From: Capsicum annuum
Lineage: Eukaryota; Streptophyta; Magnoliopsida; Solanales; Solanaceae
Length of the DNA stretch: 64,000 bases
Assembly: GCF_002878395.1 (NCBI RefSeq)
Contig: NC_061119.1
Coordinates: 21,057,588-21,121,587 of the forward strand
Direction: 5' to 3'
This document shows positions 13,011 through 24,601 of this stretch, piece after piece. How positions within the stretch are numbered: position 1 is the stretch's first letter; each line of letters opens with the position of its first letter. Under the pieces are notes generated by a model. That model was not told the DNA's origin and did no database searches. It was given only the letters and a program-made list of their open reading frames with translations. A program made the position numbers and the translations under genes.

Positions 13011-13189
13011 TGTAGAAACAAAGTTTTTCAATTTTAGTTTTTAAATGAACCTTTCCTAGAATAGAGGGGTAGTACTTCCGCACTGAGGGGTCATCTTTTT
13101 TATTACATAAAGGCAAGAAAAATCATAAGTAAAGGGGTGTGTCTACCATTTTGTTTGAGTTAAGGATTCCAGTTTCGAGTTTCCTAGTG

Positions 13190-14040
13190 TTGAGTCAATT
13201 TTAGTAGCATGTGAATTCCTGAATGTGTTTCCCGATGATCTTCCTAGAGTCCCTCCCAAGCGGCAAATTGACTTTTGCGGAGACCTTTTTATAGATACTC
13301 AACCCATCTTTATTCTTCCATATAGAATGGATCCAGTAGAACCCAAAGAGTTAAAAGAACATTTAAAGGATCTCCTAGATAAGGGATTCATCAGACCCAA
13401 CATATTTGTTTGGGTTGCACGAGTTCTATTCATATGTAAAAAAGATGGTGTCTCAGAATGTGTATTGACTATCGTCAGTTGAACATAGTCACAATCAAGA
13501 ACAAGTATCCACATCCTTGAATCGATAACATAGTTGACCAACTTCAGGGTGCCAGTTAGTTTTCTAAGATAGACCTCAGATCATGCTATCATCAGCGCAG
13601 GGTTAGAGAATATGACATTCTAAAACATCTTTTAGAACTTGGTATGGTCACTTTGAATTCTTAGTCATGTCAATTGGTCTAACCAATGCACCATAAGCTT
13701 TCATGGACTTGATAAATCGTGTGTTCAAGTAGTACTTGGACATGTTCTTCAAAGTTTTCTCAAATTATATTCTTGTTTACTCCCGTAGTGAACATCATTA
13801 TGCAGACCATCTCACAATAGTTTTACAGACCCTCCAAACCCATCAATTGTTTACCAAATTTAGAAAGTACAAATTCTAGCTAAGGTCAGTAGCTTATCTT
13901 GGTTATGTAGATTCCGGTGATTGAATTAGAGTTGATCCTCAAAATACCAAAGCAGTAAGATACTAGACCAGGACCATCACTCCATCAGATATTAAGAGTT
14001 TCATGGGTTTGGCTGGCTATTACCGATGGTTTGTTGAAGC
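13190..14040 (+). pseudogene. Element B reverse transcriptase
   Basis: Begins with the linker FPDDLPRVPPKRQIDF and the thumb-side LKEHLKDLLDKGFIRP motif, then the fingers and palm in shifting frames. The catalytic FIDD box that follows DMFFKVF has become FSNY (about 13738-13800), so both catalytic aspartates are gone. ILVYSRSEHHYADHL follows it in register. Several stops and frameshifts. The enzyme would have copied element RNA into cDNA. Confidence 0.85.
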
Positions 14041-14640
14041 ATTTTTGTGCATTGCCTCCCCCATGTCTAGATTGACTTAGAAGAAAGTCAAATTTTAGTG
14101 GTGAGATTCTTATGAGAAAAGTTTTCTAGAGTTGAAGACTCAACTCACTACAACCCTAGTTTTTACTTTACCCGATGGTTTAGATGGAATTTTGTGTACT
14201 GTGATGCTTTTAGAGTTGGTTTGGGGTATGTTTTGATGTAGAGAGGTAAGGTTATAGCCTACGCATTAAGATAGCTTAAGCCTCATGGAACGAACTATCC
14301 CACTCATGGTCTTGAGTTAGCATCTGTAGTGTTTGCCTTATAGATTTGGAGGGTCTATTTCTATAGGGTTTATGTTGATATGTTCACAAACCATAAATTC
14401 CTGCAATATGTCTATTCTTTAAAATATTTAAACCTGTATCAGAGGAGGTGGTTAGAGTTGTTAAAAGACTATGACATGATTATGCTGTATCATTCGGGCA
14501 AGGACAATGTAGCAGCTAATTCTTTCAGTAAGATGTTTATGGGTAGTGTTTCTCACATGGAGAATGGCAAGAAGAAGTTAGTTCAGGAAGTTCATAAGCT
14601 TGCCCGACTAGGTGTCCACTTAGTCAACTTAGTAGAGGGC
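14041..14640 (+). pseudogene. Element B RNase H
   Basis: Homologous to the RNase H of F and G: a degraded LALPDG...VYCD start, GKVIAY and a degraded [14 protein letters not shown] stretch. The end, 14380-14640, reads FTNHKFLQYVYS, the QRRWLELLKDYDM motif and LYHSGKDNVAANSFS. The ADALSR signature is altered to ANSFS. It would degrade the RNA of the RNA:DNA hybrid. Confidence 0.85.
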
Positions 14641-14689
14641 AGCTATGGGTGTAGAAAAGTTCAGAATCATCTCTGGTTTCTGAATTGAA

Positions 14690-16060
14690 GGAAATATAGG
14701 ATAGAGATCCCAATACAATTAAGCTGAAAGAGTCTATGAGAGATCAGAAGGTATAGGTTTTCTCCTAGGGAGAGATGGTGTTTTGCGTTATTAGGGCAGA
14801 CTTTGTGCGCCATGTGTGGATAGTGTGTGGTAGAGGATTCTTGAAGAGGTGCATGGTGCGAACTAGTCGATTCACCTAGGGACTACTAAGATGTACCACA
14901 ATTTATGAAAGGTTTATTGGGGGAATGGGATGAGGAGATACATTTTTGAGTTTGTGGCTAAGTGCGCTACATGTCAGCAGGTCAAGATTTATCATTAAAA
15001 GCCTAGTGGACCTATATAGGAGATTAGTATTCAAATATGGAAGTGGGAGTAGGTGAACATTGATTTTGTGATGGGTTTTCCCCGTACTCATCGCCAAAAT
15101 GATTTGATTTGGGTCATTGTGTATAGGATGATCAAATTAGCTAATTTCTTACTAATTAATATCTCTTATTAAGATGAGGATTATTCCAAGATCTATTTTG
15201 GAGAGTTGATCAGATTGCATAGAGTATTGTTGTCTATCATTTCATATAGATGTATGCAGTTTACCTCTCACTTTTGGAAAGCCTTAGAAAAGAATCTTTG
15301 TACCTAAGTTTACCTCAGTACATCCATTCATCCTCAGATAGATGGTCAAGAAGAAATGACTATTAAGACTTTAGAAGATATGTTAAGAGTATGTCCCATT
15401 GACTTTATGGGTTGTTGGGATGATAACTTTCCCTTGATTGAGTTTTGGTATAATAACAGCTTTATGGGTAGTTCGGATGATAACTTGCCCTTGAGTTTGA
15501 CTTTAAGGTGCTTTATGGGACTAGATGTAGATCTCCTATTGCTTGGTGTGAAATAGGTGAAGCCACAGTGGTAGGGTGTGACTTGGTATTTGATACCTTA
15601 GAAAAAGTTTAGCTGATCAGGGAAAGGCTGAAGATAGCTCAAAGACGATAGAAATTGTATGTAGATGTGTGAAGAAAAGATCTCAAGTTTGAGATTAGTG
15701 ATTATGTGTATTTGAAAATCTCTCCTCTGAATGGGGTGAAGAGGTTTTGCAAGAAGGGGAAGCTCATTCCCCGATATGTTTGTCCTTACAGAATTCTCAG
15801 CCATTTTAGAAAGGTAGCTTACGAGCTAAAGTTGCCTTTATACTTATCTTTAGTACATCCACTTTTTCATGTCTCCTTGCTAAAGAAGTGCATTGGTGAC
15901 CCGAAGTTGTAATACCTGTAGAGGGTATAGATTTTCAAAATAGTCTCTTTTATGAAGAATATCTAGTTGAAATCCTCGATCATCACGTTCGCAGAAAGAG
16001 GAACAAAGAATTCCTTTATTCAAAGTTATTTGGCCGAATCAGTCTATTGAGGTAGCTACT
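14690..16060 (+). pseudogene. Element B integrase
   Basis: A zinc-binding region with the CATCQQVK pair near 14965-14990, then a core with VNIDFVMGFPRT holding the first catalytic Asp, and the TIKTLEDMLR region (about 15360). The C-terminal GKLIPRYVCPYRILSHF motif lies near 15755-15810, and HPLFHVSLLKKCIGDP near 15855-15905. Stops and frame changes occur throughout. It would have inserted the cDNA. A degraded tail near 15950-16060 precedes the 3' untranslated part. Confidence 0.85.
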
Positions 16061-16078
16061 AAGGAAGCAAAAACGGAT

Positions 16079-16399
16079 ATGCAGACCAAGTATACTTACA
16101 TCTTCTCTGCAAACTCAGACTCAGCTCAAGGTAATAGTTTTTCATGGTCAGATTACCTTAACAAATTCTGTATCGGTTTTAGTTACATCACATTCTCATA
16201 TCATGCATACCTTTATGAAATAGTTCAGCTATGTGTCATGTCTTTAGAATTCAGTCATGCTTCAGTTATGCATGTTCAGTGTGAAACTCAACATATTAGT
16301 AGTTTCAGTCATGAAATCATGCATCGGTTGTGCATGTCTGGTATGAAAACTTAGTCTATCAGTATCCTCAGCTTAGCTAGTCTTATTAGAGTATGAATG
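16079..16399 (+). other. Element B 3' untranslated region
   Basis: Sequence between the integrase tail and the polypurine tract. A 91-codon frame lies here but has no recognisable domain and no counterpart that I can see in the other copies. Confidence 0.5.
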
Positions 16400-16418
16400 T
16401 TCCCAAGTGGGAGATATT
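16400..16418 (+). other. Element B polypurine tract
   Basis: Purine-rich AAGTGGGAGATAT immediately before the 3' LTR start TGTAAGACC. It corresponds to the AAGGGTGAGATAT tract beside LTRa on the minus strand. It would prime plus-strand cDNA. Confidence 0.7.
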
Positions 16419-17234
16419 GTAAGACCTAAAAAAATCGTAAGATTAACTCAGTCCTTTAAAGCTTTAAAAGAGGTCCTAGACTTAGAAATTTTTACTAACT
16501 GTTTATACTTAAAATTTATTTTAGCCTTCATAAGTTGGCGATCCTATTTTATGATGCTTACGCCCTTAAAATATCAACTTTTATCTTGATTCATGACCTG
16601 GAAAGTCAGCATTCTCAAATGAGTTTGTATTTTTCGAACATCGTTTGAGGCATATTCAGGAGTCTAAAGCATTGGATCGATGCGATCTTGATATGTCTCA
16701 TTGCCCATCGCTATGACCAAAACTTTTCACTAGCCTTCAAAGAAAATTCCAGTGAGCCAACGTAATATTAACGCATCGCGTTGGCTATCGCCTCGACCGT
16801 TGATGCATCGTAGCACCCGGTGCATCATTGGGAATGGTTTCTTCTCATTTATTTACACATTCAAAGGGGTAATTAAGTCTTACTCCCCTTCTGTTCATCT
16901 CCCAAAACATGATAAAATCATTCTGAAGAGCAAAATTATTCATTCTCCCTAAAATTTCTCTCAAGAACAAACCTTACGGCATTCAATTTCGAGTCAACGA
17001 TTCAAGAACACATCATCAATATTCATGAATTTATTTACCAAGGTATGTTAGCTATTTATTCATGGGTTCCTTTCACCCATGAAGTCCAAGAACCTGTTAT
17101 AAAACTATAGATTTATGATTTCATGATTTACATGTTGGAATTTGATTGTGTTCATCTGTGAATTGATGTTTGGAGTTTAATTCCATGTTTTATTACCAGT
17201 TTCATGAAAAATAGATAATTGTGGGTTGATTTAT
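16419..17234 (+). repeat. Element B 3' LTR, left part
   Basis: Aligns with the 5' LTR from 8861 to about 9670, then stops at GGTTGATTTAT where element C begins. The remainder continues at 22937. Confidence 0.9.
17230..17234. repeat. Target duplication of element C, left copy (TTTAT)
   Basis: TTTAT precedes element C and recurs at 22937-22941 right after it. The B LTR reads continuously if one copy is removed. Confidence 0.85.
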
Positions 17235-18452
17235 TGATATTGGGTGTATTTATATGCCTAAGCACCATAACTTATCCATATTTTAGCTATGTTTAGAGAA
17301 CAAAGTGACTAGTTTTTTTTATGTTTTTACTCTACTTCTATGTAATTGAGCTAACCGATGTGATAAGCATGACTTCAGGTATTAATGAGGTAGATGAAGA
17401 AATTATGGGACTATGGAATGGGGATGGCATATGACACAAGAGAGAGTAGCAATCTGGACCAAATGTGGCGGCTAGAAACTATGTCCAAGACTTGTTTGTC
17501 ATTTATAATTAGTTCAGAGACTTAGAGGACAATTATAACAGGAGAGATTATTAAAAGGCTTAATGCTGAATTTTTATTCAATTATTCATTATTTAGTATT
17601 TTTTGGAGACAGCAGAGAAGGGTGACTTAGCCTGGGAGTGAGAGAAAAATATTTTTTCTCGTGTTTTCACTATTCACACACCAAGATCATCTTCTAGTTT
17701 TTGGTATGATAAATATATTTATGATGATTTTTGTTTCATTCATGAGTAGCTAAGTTTATAATTTAGGGTTATGGAAGCCTTATAGCATACAATCTATTAC
17801 TTTGGGTTTTGAATTCATTATGCATTGATTTGTTTACATCATACTCTCTTCGTTTATCTTGAATTCTCGTGGTTGCAAACATAGAGGACATGCATTCAAA
17901 GACAATTTGTTTGAAAGAAAGGTTAACATTCAAAAAAGAAAGCAGTTACAAGAAAATAGGATTACCAACCCCTATTTAATAAGTCAATGCCTTAGCAGGA
18001 TTAACTACTTGGAGATTTCATATTGTATTTTTTGTGAACACTTCTGATTTGAGAGAACTAAAGTGAATTAGTCCTTGATGGTTGAGAAACACTAGGATTA
18101 TGTTATTAAATACAATACATTTCCCTATAAACATGATGCATGTATGAATTCATAAAGCCCATAGTTAGAAAGTGTTGAAAATTACAAGGTGGACATAACC
18201 CTAGCTTGCCATTTCTCTGAATTTGAATACTACTACACGTATTTCATCTTGTTAAGCTAAAACCATTAATTGGTGAACTGAATCAAATCCCTCCTATTTA
18301 TTTTACGAAATGAATGATTAAAATTCAACTAATCTGAATACAACTTAATAAGCACCATATTCCCTGTGGGATTCGACCCCAACTTAGTTAGGTTATATAT
18401 TTGACAACGACCGCTTACTTTCTTGTAAGAGAGGTGTAATTTAGGCGTATCA
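17235..18452 (+). repeat. Element C 5' LTR
   Basis: Bounded by TGATATTGGG and GGCGTATCA. The part from about 17380 matches the 3' LTR at 21893-22936 closely. A CCCTGTGGGATTCGACCCC segment and a TTGACAACGACCGCTTAC segment lie near its end. Confidence 0.85.
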
Positions 18453-18457
18453 AATTT

Positions 18458-18475
18458 TTGCACCATTTCTGGGGA
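18458..18475 (+). other. Primer-binding site, Asp-tRNA type
   Basis: TTGCACCATTTCTGGGGA is a mutated form of the TGGCGCCGTTGCCGGGGA site used by Tat/Athila-like plant elements, five bases after the LTR. Confidence 0.7.
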
Positions 18476-18579
18476 ATACAGTTGTCGATTGAGTTTTTGT
18501 GTGTTAATTGACTGTTAATCAAGTTCCCTTATTTTTCATTTATTTGTTGTTTTTGTTCATTACAGGATCACTGTTGTTT

Positions 18580-20085
18580 ATGCCACAAACCAGAAGTTCA
18601 GGAGAACCGTTATTACCCTTCAATCATTAACCTCATCTCATTGAAAGAATGGCTAACTAACAGGAAGCTAAAAGATAAGCCGCTTTGGATAATGCTCAAT
18701 TAAACCTCTAAAATACTGATAGCCCAGGTCGGGAACCTAATCCAGATGAAGAGGAGTTGGGAGACGATAAGTTGTTGGGTCTAGTTAATCGAAGGCGTGC
18801 AGAGGATATAGCTGCGCCATTTAAAAGAATGTGAACAAAAATCGTCCTTTCAGAGCAAAACCTAAACGCCAAGCTATGCAATTTAATTCGGAGGATGATG
18901 ATGATGATTTGGATGGAGCCGGTGCAATAGGAACTATTATTCCTCCATCCTTAGTACCTGGAGCCAAGTTTAATATTATAAGAACTATGATCCAGCTATT
19001 TCAACTCAAAGGGTTATTTTGTAGACTTGCAGGCGACGACCCGAATATGAATTTTATCTCAACTGGAAGTCGTTTGACCACCCAGGGGTTGGACAAAATG
19101 CAATTTAACTACACCTATTTCCACTGTCTATATCTCGAGAGGCAACCCTATGGTTAAATGGGCTAACTCCCGACTCTATTACTAATTGGAGGAAACTAAA
19201 AGATGCTTTCCTAGAAGATTCTTTTCGCAATCCAATAGAGCACAGTTGATAGATGAGATAAGTAAAATTACACAGTTTCCAACTAAAGCTCTCCATGAGA
19301 CTTGGGATAGGTTCAAGAAGAAGCTTATGAGCTACAGAAATCATTAGATGACCAATGTCTACTTGATAGAGATATTATATCGGGCCTTGAACTCTGTGAC
19401 TAAGCCAGTGGTGGACCATGCTGCAGATGGGTCATTCATGCACCTTACCTTTCCTGAAGCAGCTGACATGCTTGATCATATAATGAAACAAAGTAAAGCT
19501 TGGCATACTAGGGATTCTGAGGTAGCAAGCTCTACTGTATCTATTGGGATGACTGCAGAACAGAGGAGAAGAGAAGAAGAGCGTGACCAGGATATGTCTC
19601 ACATGAAGAAACTGATGGATCTTCTCACTAAGCATTTATTATTGGGAAAAACAGAGAAGATTAAAGATGTAGCATCACAGGGAAGGGCTGACTCCAATCA
19701 GGATGAAGAAGCCAATTACTTGAACAATTAGATAGGTTTCCGAGGTGGTGGCCAAGGAAACTAATATTGGAACCATCAAGAAGATTGGAAGAATAAAAGT
19801 GATAGGAGTGGACTATATGTACCTCTTGGATGCCGTGATAAGTCTTCCACCAGTTCAGGAAAAATGTCCACAGAGGACATGATAGAGAAACTATTAAAGG
19901 GAGTTGAGGCGACTAATTCTGGGGTGACTAGTTAAAGAGTGAAATATCTTCCATGATTCAACTAGTAAATTCACACTCAGTCGCTATTAAACAATTGGGG
20001 CAGTAGATGAGCCAATTATCCGCAGTATTCAACAAAAGACAGAATGGGACCCTACCAAGTGATACAGTTCAGAATCTGAGGACAG
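18580..20085 (+). pseudogene. Element C gag
   Basis: Starts in a frame reading PQTRSSGEP. An acidic stretch with EDDDDDLDGAG follows near 18890. The gag core lies at 19139-19320: REATLWLNGLTPDSITNW, KDAFLEDSF, then LHETWDRFKKKL in register. The segment 19348-19731 keeps an open frame of 127 codons, including PVVDHAADGSF, a charged QRRREEERDQD patch and a helical end. Stops interrupt the frame at several places, notably near 19250 and 19735. This is the capsid part of a gypsy gag; no zinc knuckle is obvious. Not functional. Confidence 0.8.
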
Positions 20086-21192
20086 ATGGATCATGTATGG
20101 CCATTACCACTAGGAGCGGTAAGATCTTATCTCCCATCCTCTTATACTGATGAGGTCGAAATAGATTGGGAGATAGTTGATGAATCTTCAGTGGTTCCTG
20201 TGGAGTTGGGAAGTTCAAAAAAGAAGAGTGCGGAAGTAGAACAACCACCTAAGCCGAAGCATGTTAGTGATGTAAAGTAAGGCATAAGAAAGGAGGTAAA
20301 AGTTTCTCCAACTAAAATTCCAAGGCCACTACCCCCATTTCCACAACGATTAAAGAAGAAAGAAGATGATGGCAAGTTTAGAAAATTCATGGCTATATTA
20401 AAAAAGTTGACAGTGAATGTGCCCTTAGGTAAAGCAATGGAACAGATGCCTAGATATGCTAAGTTTATGAAAGACTTGTTGACGAAGAAAAGGACTGTGA
20501 GCTATGAAATGGTAGATAATCTTCATCATTGTAGTACTATTGCTACAAGATATATTGTCCAGAAGAAGGCTGATTTGGAAGCATTTACTGTTCCATGTAT
20601 AATTTGATTGCTAAAATTTGAAAAGGCCCTTTATGATCTTGGGGAAAGTATAAATCTTATGCCATTGACGGTTTTCAAGAAGCTGGATTTAGAAGATCCT
20701 ATGCCCACCAATATGCCGCTTCTAATGGAGGATAGATCGGTAAAAAGGTTGATTGGAATTCTACATGATGTACTTGTAAAAGTTGCTGATTTTATATTTC
20801 CTGTCTACTTTGTAATTATTGATTGTGAAGTGGACTTTAAAGTACCCATAATTTTGGGTAGGCCATTCTTAGCGACTGGGAGAGTGTTAGTTGACATAGA
20901 GCTGAATGAGCTAAAATTTAGGCTCAATGAGAAAGAAGTTAGTTTTAAAGTATGTCGGTCTATGAAACAACAAAAAGAGATGAGTGTCTTCTCTATTGGT
21001 GATGTATTCTACGAAGATGAGCATGATGTACCAGTTAAGGATATGTATTTTGTGGAGATCATAGCTGGTTTGGTTGAACTTGCAAGCAAGGATATGAGTG
21101 ACTTCAAAATTGTTGGACTAGGAATAAAGCATTGTCTTGATCTAACAAATGAGGTAAAAATGGTGGCATCGATGTATCTTGATAAAATCTGA
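20086..21192 (+). pseudogene. Element C gag end and aspartic protease
   Basis: The linker holds PPFPQRLKKKEDDGKF, LTVNVPLGKAMEQMPRYAKF and DLLTKKRTVSYE, typical of the gag-protease junction in this group. After one in-frame stop (about 20605) an open frame of 194 codons carries the retropepsin. Its active site is DLGESINLMP (usual form DLGASINLMP). Further on are PVYFVIIDCEVDFKVPIILG and RPFLATGRVLVD, and the conserved CRSMKQ. The catalytic Asp is retained and this half is the best preserved coding stretch in the window. No RT follows the final stop. Confidence 0.85.
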
Positions 21193-21210
21193 GTAGTAAA
21201 GATAATCGAG

Positions 21211-21346
21211 TTGTGCCGCAATGTTAAATCTGGCTCTACATGGGAGGTAACCCATGATTTTATTTTCTCTTTATCATGTTACACAAAAAGCCAAAAAGAA
21301 GAGTCGAGCCACGACCGAAACTACGACGCTTGGTGCGAGGCAACCC
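21211..21346 (+). other. Conserved noncoding block with hairpin core, two copies
   Basis: Copy 1 (21211-21256) reads TGTGCCGCAATGTTAAAT, then CATGGGAGGTAACCCATG, an inverted repeat with 6-base arms. Copy 2 (about 21307-21346) reads GCCACGACC...GACGCTTGGTGCGAGG, then CAACCCAT. Between them is a purine-rich AAAAAGCCAAAAAGAAG stretch. A closely similar block occurs in element E on the minus strand (35851-35900 and 40185-40240). Function unknown. Confidence 0.7.
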
Positions 21347-21639
21347 ATCCTTCTAATCATATTTGTTGTTTTTGAGTAAGTGTAGTTGCATGAAGTACTA
21401 AGGAGCAGATTAGTACCAAATTTGATTTGGAATTGAGCTATGTCAATGGTGGTAAGTTTAGGAGTGATGAGAACATTACAGGCAAGTTGGAGTGGTCAAA
21501 TGTGTATGGTTCAAGTATGGTTCACATTAGAGTCGTGCCTCGAATTATGTTAATCCGACCCTAACTTGTCTTTCTCTGTAATCAAATACTATTAAACTTA
21601 TCATCTTATTGTTACACTGATAGTATTACTGTGTACTTA
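21347..21639 (+). other. Element C 3' region, no gene seen
   Basis: Noncoding sequence between the conserved block and the embedded LTR fragment. No domain is readable in any frame. Confidence 0.4.
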
Positions 21640-21892
21640 AACTGAAACCCTCCCTTTACTTTGGAACCTTCGATTAACAGTCTAATAATAATCAGAATAC
21701 TTAGTGATCATAATATTCCCTATAATAATCGGAATACTTAGTGATCATAATATTCCCTATAGGATTCGACACCCAACCTCTTGGGTTCTACATTTGACAG
21801 CGACTGCTTGTACTTTCTAACGAGAGTTGTAATTTGGGCGTATAAAATTTTGGCGCTGACCCAAATAATTTTGCGTTGTGACTTTATTTTGT
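21640..21892 (+). repeat. Embedded LTR end plus second primer-site fragment
   Basis: The sequence AGGATTCGACACCCAACC...TTTGACAGCGACTGCTTG...GTAATTTGGGCGTATAAAATTTTGGCGCTGACCC follows the same order as the end of the C 5' LTR and its primer site, but differs at many bases. It lies directly before the 3' LTR, where it does not belong. It looks like the LTR-leader junction of a relative acquired by recombination or template switching. Confidence 0.6.
21685..21758. repeat. Tandem duplication, 2 x 37 bp
   Basis: Units 21685-21721 and 21722-21758 differ at a single base (CAGAA versus CGGAA). They lie within the embedded LTR fragment, just before TATAGGATTCGAC. Confidence 0.95.
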
Positions 21893-22936
21893 GACTTTCA
21901 ACGAGGTAGATGAAAACATTATGAAACAATGGAATGCGGATGGCATATGACACAAGAGAGAGTAGCAATCTGGACCAAATGTGGCACCTAGAAACAATGT
22001 CCAAGACTAGTTTGTCCTTTATAATTAGTTTAGGGACTTAGAAGGAAATTATGAGAGAAAAGATTATTAAAAGAGAAAAGTATTTTTTGGAGAGAGCAGA
22101 GAAGGGCGGCTTAGTCTGGGAGTGAGAGAAAAACGTTTTTATAGTGTTTTCACTATTCGCACACTAAGATCATCTTCTAGTTTTTGGTTTGATGAATATA
22201 TTTATGAGGATTTTAGTTTTATTCATGAGTAGCTAAGTTTAATAGTTAGGGTTATGAAAGCCTTGTAGCATACAATCTATTACTTTGGGTTTGGAATTCA
22301 TTATGCATTGATTTATTTAGATCATACTCTCTTCGTTTATCTTGAATTCTCGTGGTAGCAAACATAGAGGATATGCCTTAAAACGCAAATTGTTTGAAAG
22401 AAAGGTTGAAGTTCGGAAAAGAGAGTAGTGACAGTAAAATAGGATTACCAACCCCTATTTCATAGGTTAATGCCTTAGCAGGATTAAGCACTTGGAGATT
22501 TCGTATTGTTTTTTTGATGAACATTTTTTATTCGAGAGAACTAAAGTGAATTAGTCCTTGATGGTTGAGAAACATTAGGATTATGTTATTAAATACAATA
22601 CATTTGTTTGTAAGCATGATGCATGTATGAATTCATAAAGCCCATAGTTAGAAAGTATTGAAAACTACAAGGTCAACATAACCCTAGCTTGCCATTTCTC
22701 TGAATTTGAATACTACTACAGGTATTTCATCTTGTTAAACTGAAGCCATTAATTGGTGAACTAAATCAAATCCCCCCTATTTATTTTACAGAAACGAATG
22801 ATTAAAAGTCAACTAATCTATATACAACTTAATTTGCACCATATTCCCTGTGGGATTCAACCCCAACCTAGTTGGGTTATATATTTGACAACGACCACTT
22901 ACTCTCTCGTAGGAGAAGTATAATTTAGGCGTATCA
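21893..22936 (+). repeat. Element C 3' LTR, 5' truncated
   Basis: Homologous to the 5' LTR from about 17380 onward (GAGGTAGATGAAG...). The first 145 or so bases of the LTR are missing and replaced by the embedded fragment. Ends GGCGTATCA at the target duplication. Confidence 0.85.
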
Positions 22937-24601
22937 TTTATGTGATCTTCATGTTGAAATCTTGAACTACAAGTTGAATATAGTAGCCATGATATTATTA
23001 AATGTTTATTGCTATATGAAATAACCATGCTTCCCAATTGTTTGTTAAAATTCTTATTTGAATTGTCTAGTGATAGCAGTACATGTTATTATGTGATTCC
23101 ATTCAACCACAAGCTCATGCATATCAAGTGTTTGACAAATTGACTAAATAAATGCATTGTTATCAAGTATTATTATGATTTTAAGGTTATGCTATGCTTT
23201 ACTTTCCATGCTATCAAGTCCAGGGGGTATTCAATACCGGTAAATGCAGTTGTCGACCTAGAGCTATAGTAGTTACAGAATTGCTTATAAAATATCACAA
23301 TCAGTAGTATTCAGTCAATACAGAACTTAGTGTATTCCATTGGATAATAGAACTCGGTGAACTTAGTTCAGTTTAGTTAGTTAACACGATTAGTAATAGT
23401 TCAGTCCAACCTAGTATAGTTTAGAAATCAATTATGTGTAAATTTAGTTGGTAGTAGGATTCAGTACCAAGTGAACCTAAGGATGGGGGCTCACCTGCCG
23501 GTAGAGGGTACGATCCTTTGAATTAGTACTTGCATTCTAGAACTATGTAGCTAGCATAGAGTGAGACATCAACCTGCTAGTTGAGGGTTGATGAGGTGTC
23601 TTACCATCCAGTTGAGGGTACCACTGTTCTCATTCAGAGCACCTACCAGATGAGGGTAACTCAGTAACTTGTCTTTATTCGTAGCATGGTAATGACACCA
23701 TTCCAACCGGGGTTACATATTGGACCCCAATCAGTTAAGAGAGGGTCGTGTCAGTTATATGATTACCTCCTACATTTTCAGTTTCAGTCTCAGTATAGAA
23801 CTCAGTTTAGTTCTATAGAACCAGGACTGTCAGACACAGTCACCCACCTCAGTATAGAGCTCTATTCAGTTCTATAGAATAAGGACTATCAGAAACAGTC
23901 ATCCAGCTAACTGTAATACAATTATCAGTGAACTCATCTATCCGTTATTTAGTTATCAGAACTCAATACCAAGTGTTAGTATGATCTCAGTTATAGTATG
24001 CATAGTTATAAGAATAGTATTGTAAAATCAGTATTTACAGTAGTTTTATTTACACATGCACTCCCATTTAGTTATATTCATGTTACTCACCCAGTTATGT
24101 TCATTCATATGAGCCTATGCATTCAGCCTTGCCTCACTTAGCATACTAGTAAATTTAAAGTACTGACACATACCTTTTTTTTACGCTATGTAGTTTTATA
24201 TCATTGGTTCAGATGCACGGGCTCCTGATCGTACTTGGCAGCCAAGCTTTTCAGCAATAGACTTAGTGGTGAGTCCTTATAGTTCGATGAAAGAGTTATT
24301 ATTTCAGTGTTTCAGTATATTTTCAGTAGTTGGAGTTAGTTGGGGATTTATCCCATCTACTCCACATTCAGATAGTTAGAGGCTTTTGGACTAGACTATT
24401 TCAGACAGATGTTCGGTTTTCACTAATTATTTATCAGTATTTGATTCTAGATATGAACCTTATGGAAGATCAGACTAATTTCCACATTAGTACAGTGTTA
24501 TTATTCAGTTATTGCAACACGTACCAGTCATGGGTTAACTTATAGTCCTTTGGGATTATGAGCACCGTGAGACTTCGAGGGTGCAGACTTAAGGCATTAC
24601 A
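22937..24601 (+). repeat. Element B 3' LTR, right part
   Basis: Continues the B LTR from the point where element C entered (TTTATGTGATCTTCATG) to its end GGCATTACA. Aligned with 5' LTR positions about 9665-11301. Confidence 0.9.

Larger units (their letters stand above)
17235..22936 (+). mobile_element. Element C: non-autonomous gag-protease LTR element
   Basis: Starts TGATATTGGG, ends GGCGTATCA, and is flanked by TTTAT. It has a 1.2-kb 5' LTR, an Asp-tRNA type primer site, gag and protease coding remnants, and then a conserved noncoding block and a 3' LTR. No RT, RNase H or integrase is present between the protease end (21192) and the 3' LTR. The protein type resembles the non-chromovirus gypsy groups (Tat/Athila-like); this is an inference from the gag, the protease and the primer site. 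It would need enzymes in trans to move. Confidence 0.85.
8861..24601 (+). mobile_element. Element B: plus-strand Ty3/gypsy nested in A
   Basis: A full-length element apart from point decay: 5' LTR, Met-tRNA primer site, gag, protease, RT, RNase H, integrase, polypurine tract and 3' LTR. It is flanked by GTTGT duplications. Without the nested element C and one TTTAT it measures about 10.0 kb. The 5' LTR starts TTTAAGACC whereas the 3' LTR starts TGTAAGACC, so the 5' terminal TG has mutated. LTR length (2.44 kb) and short internal motifs show it belongs to the same family as the D/F/G array, in the opposite orientation. Confidence 0.9.

Noticed and set aside
16079..16354. A 91-codon open frame after integrase of B
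   Set aside because: No recognisable domain, odd composition, and located in the 3' untranslated region.
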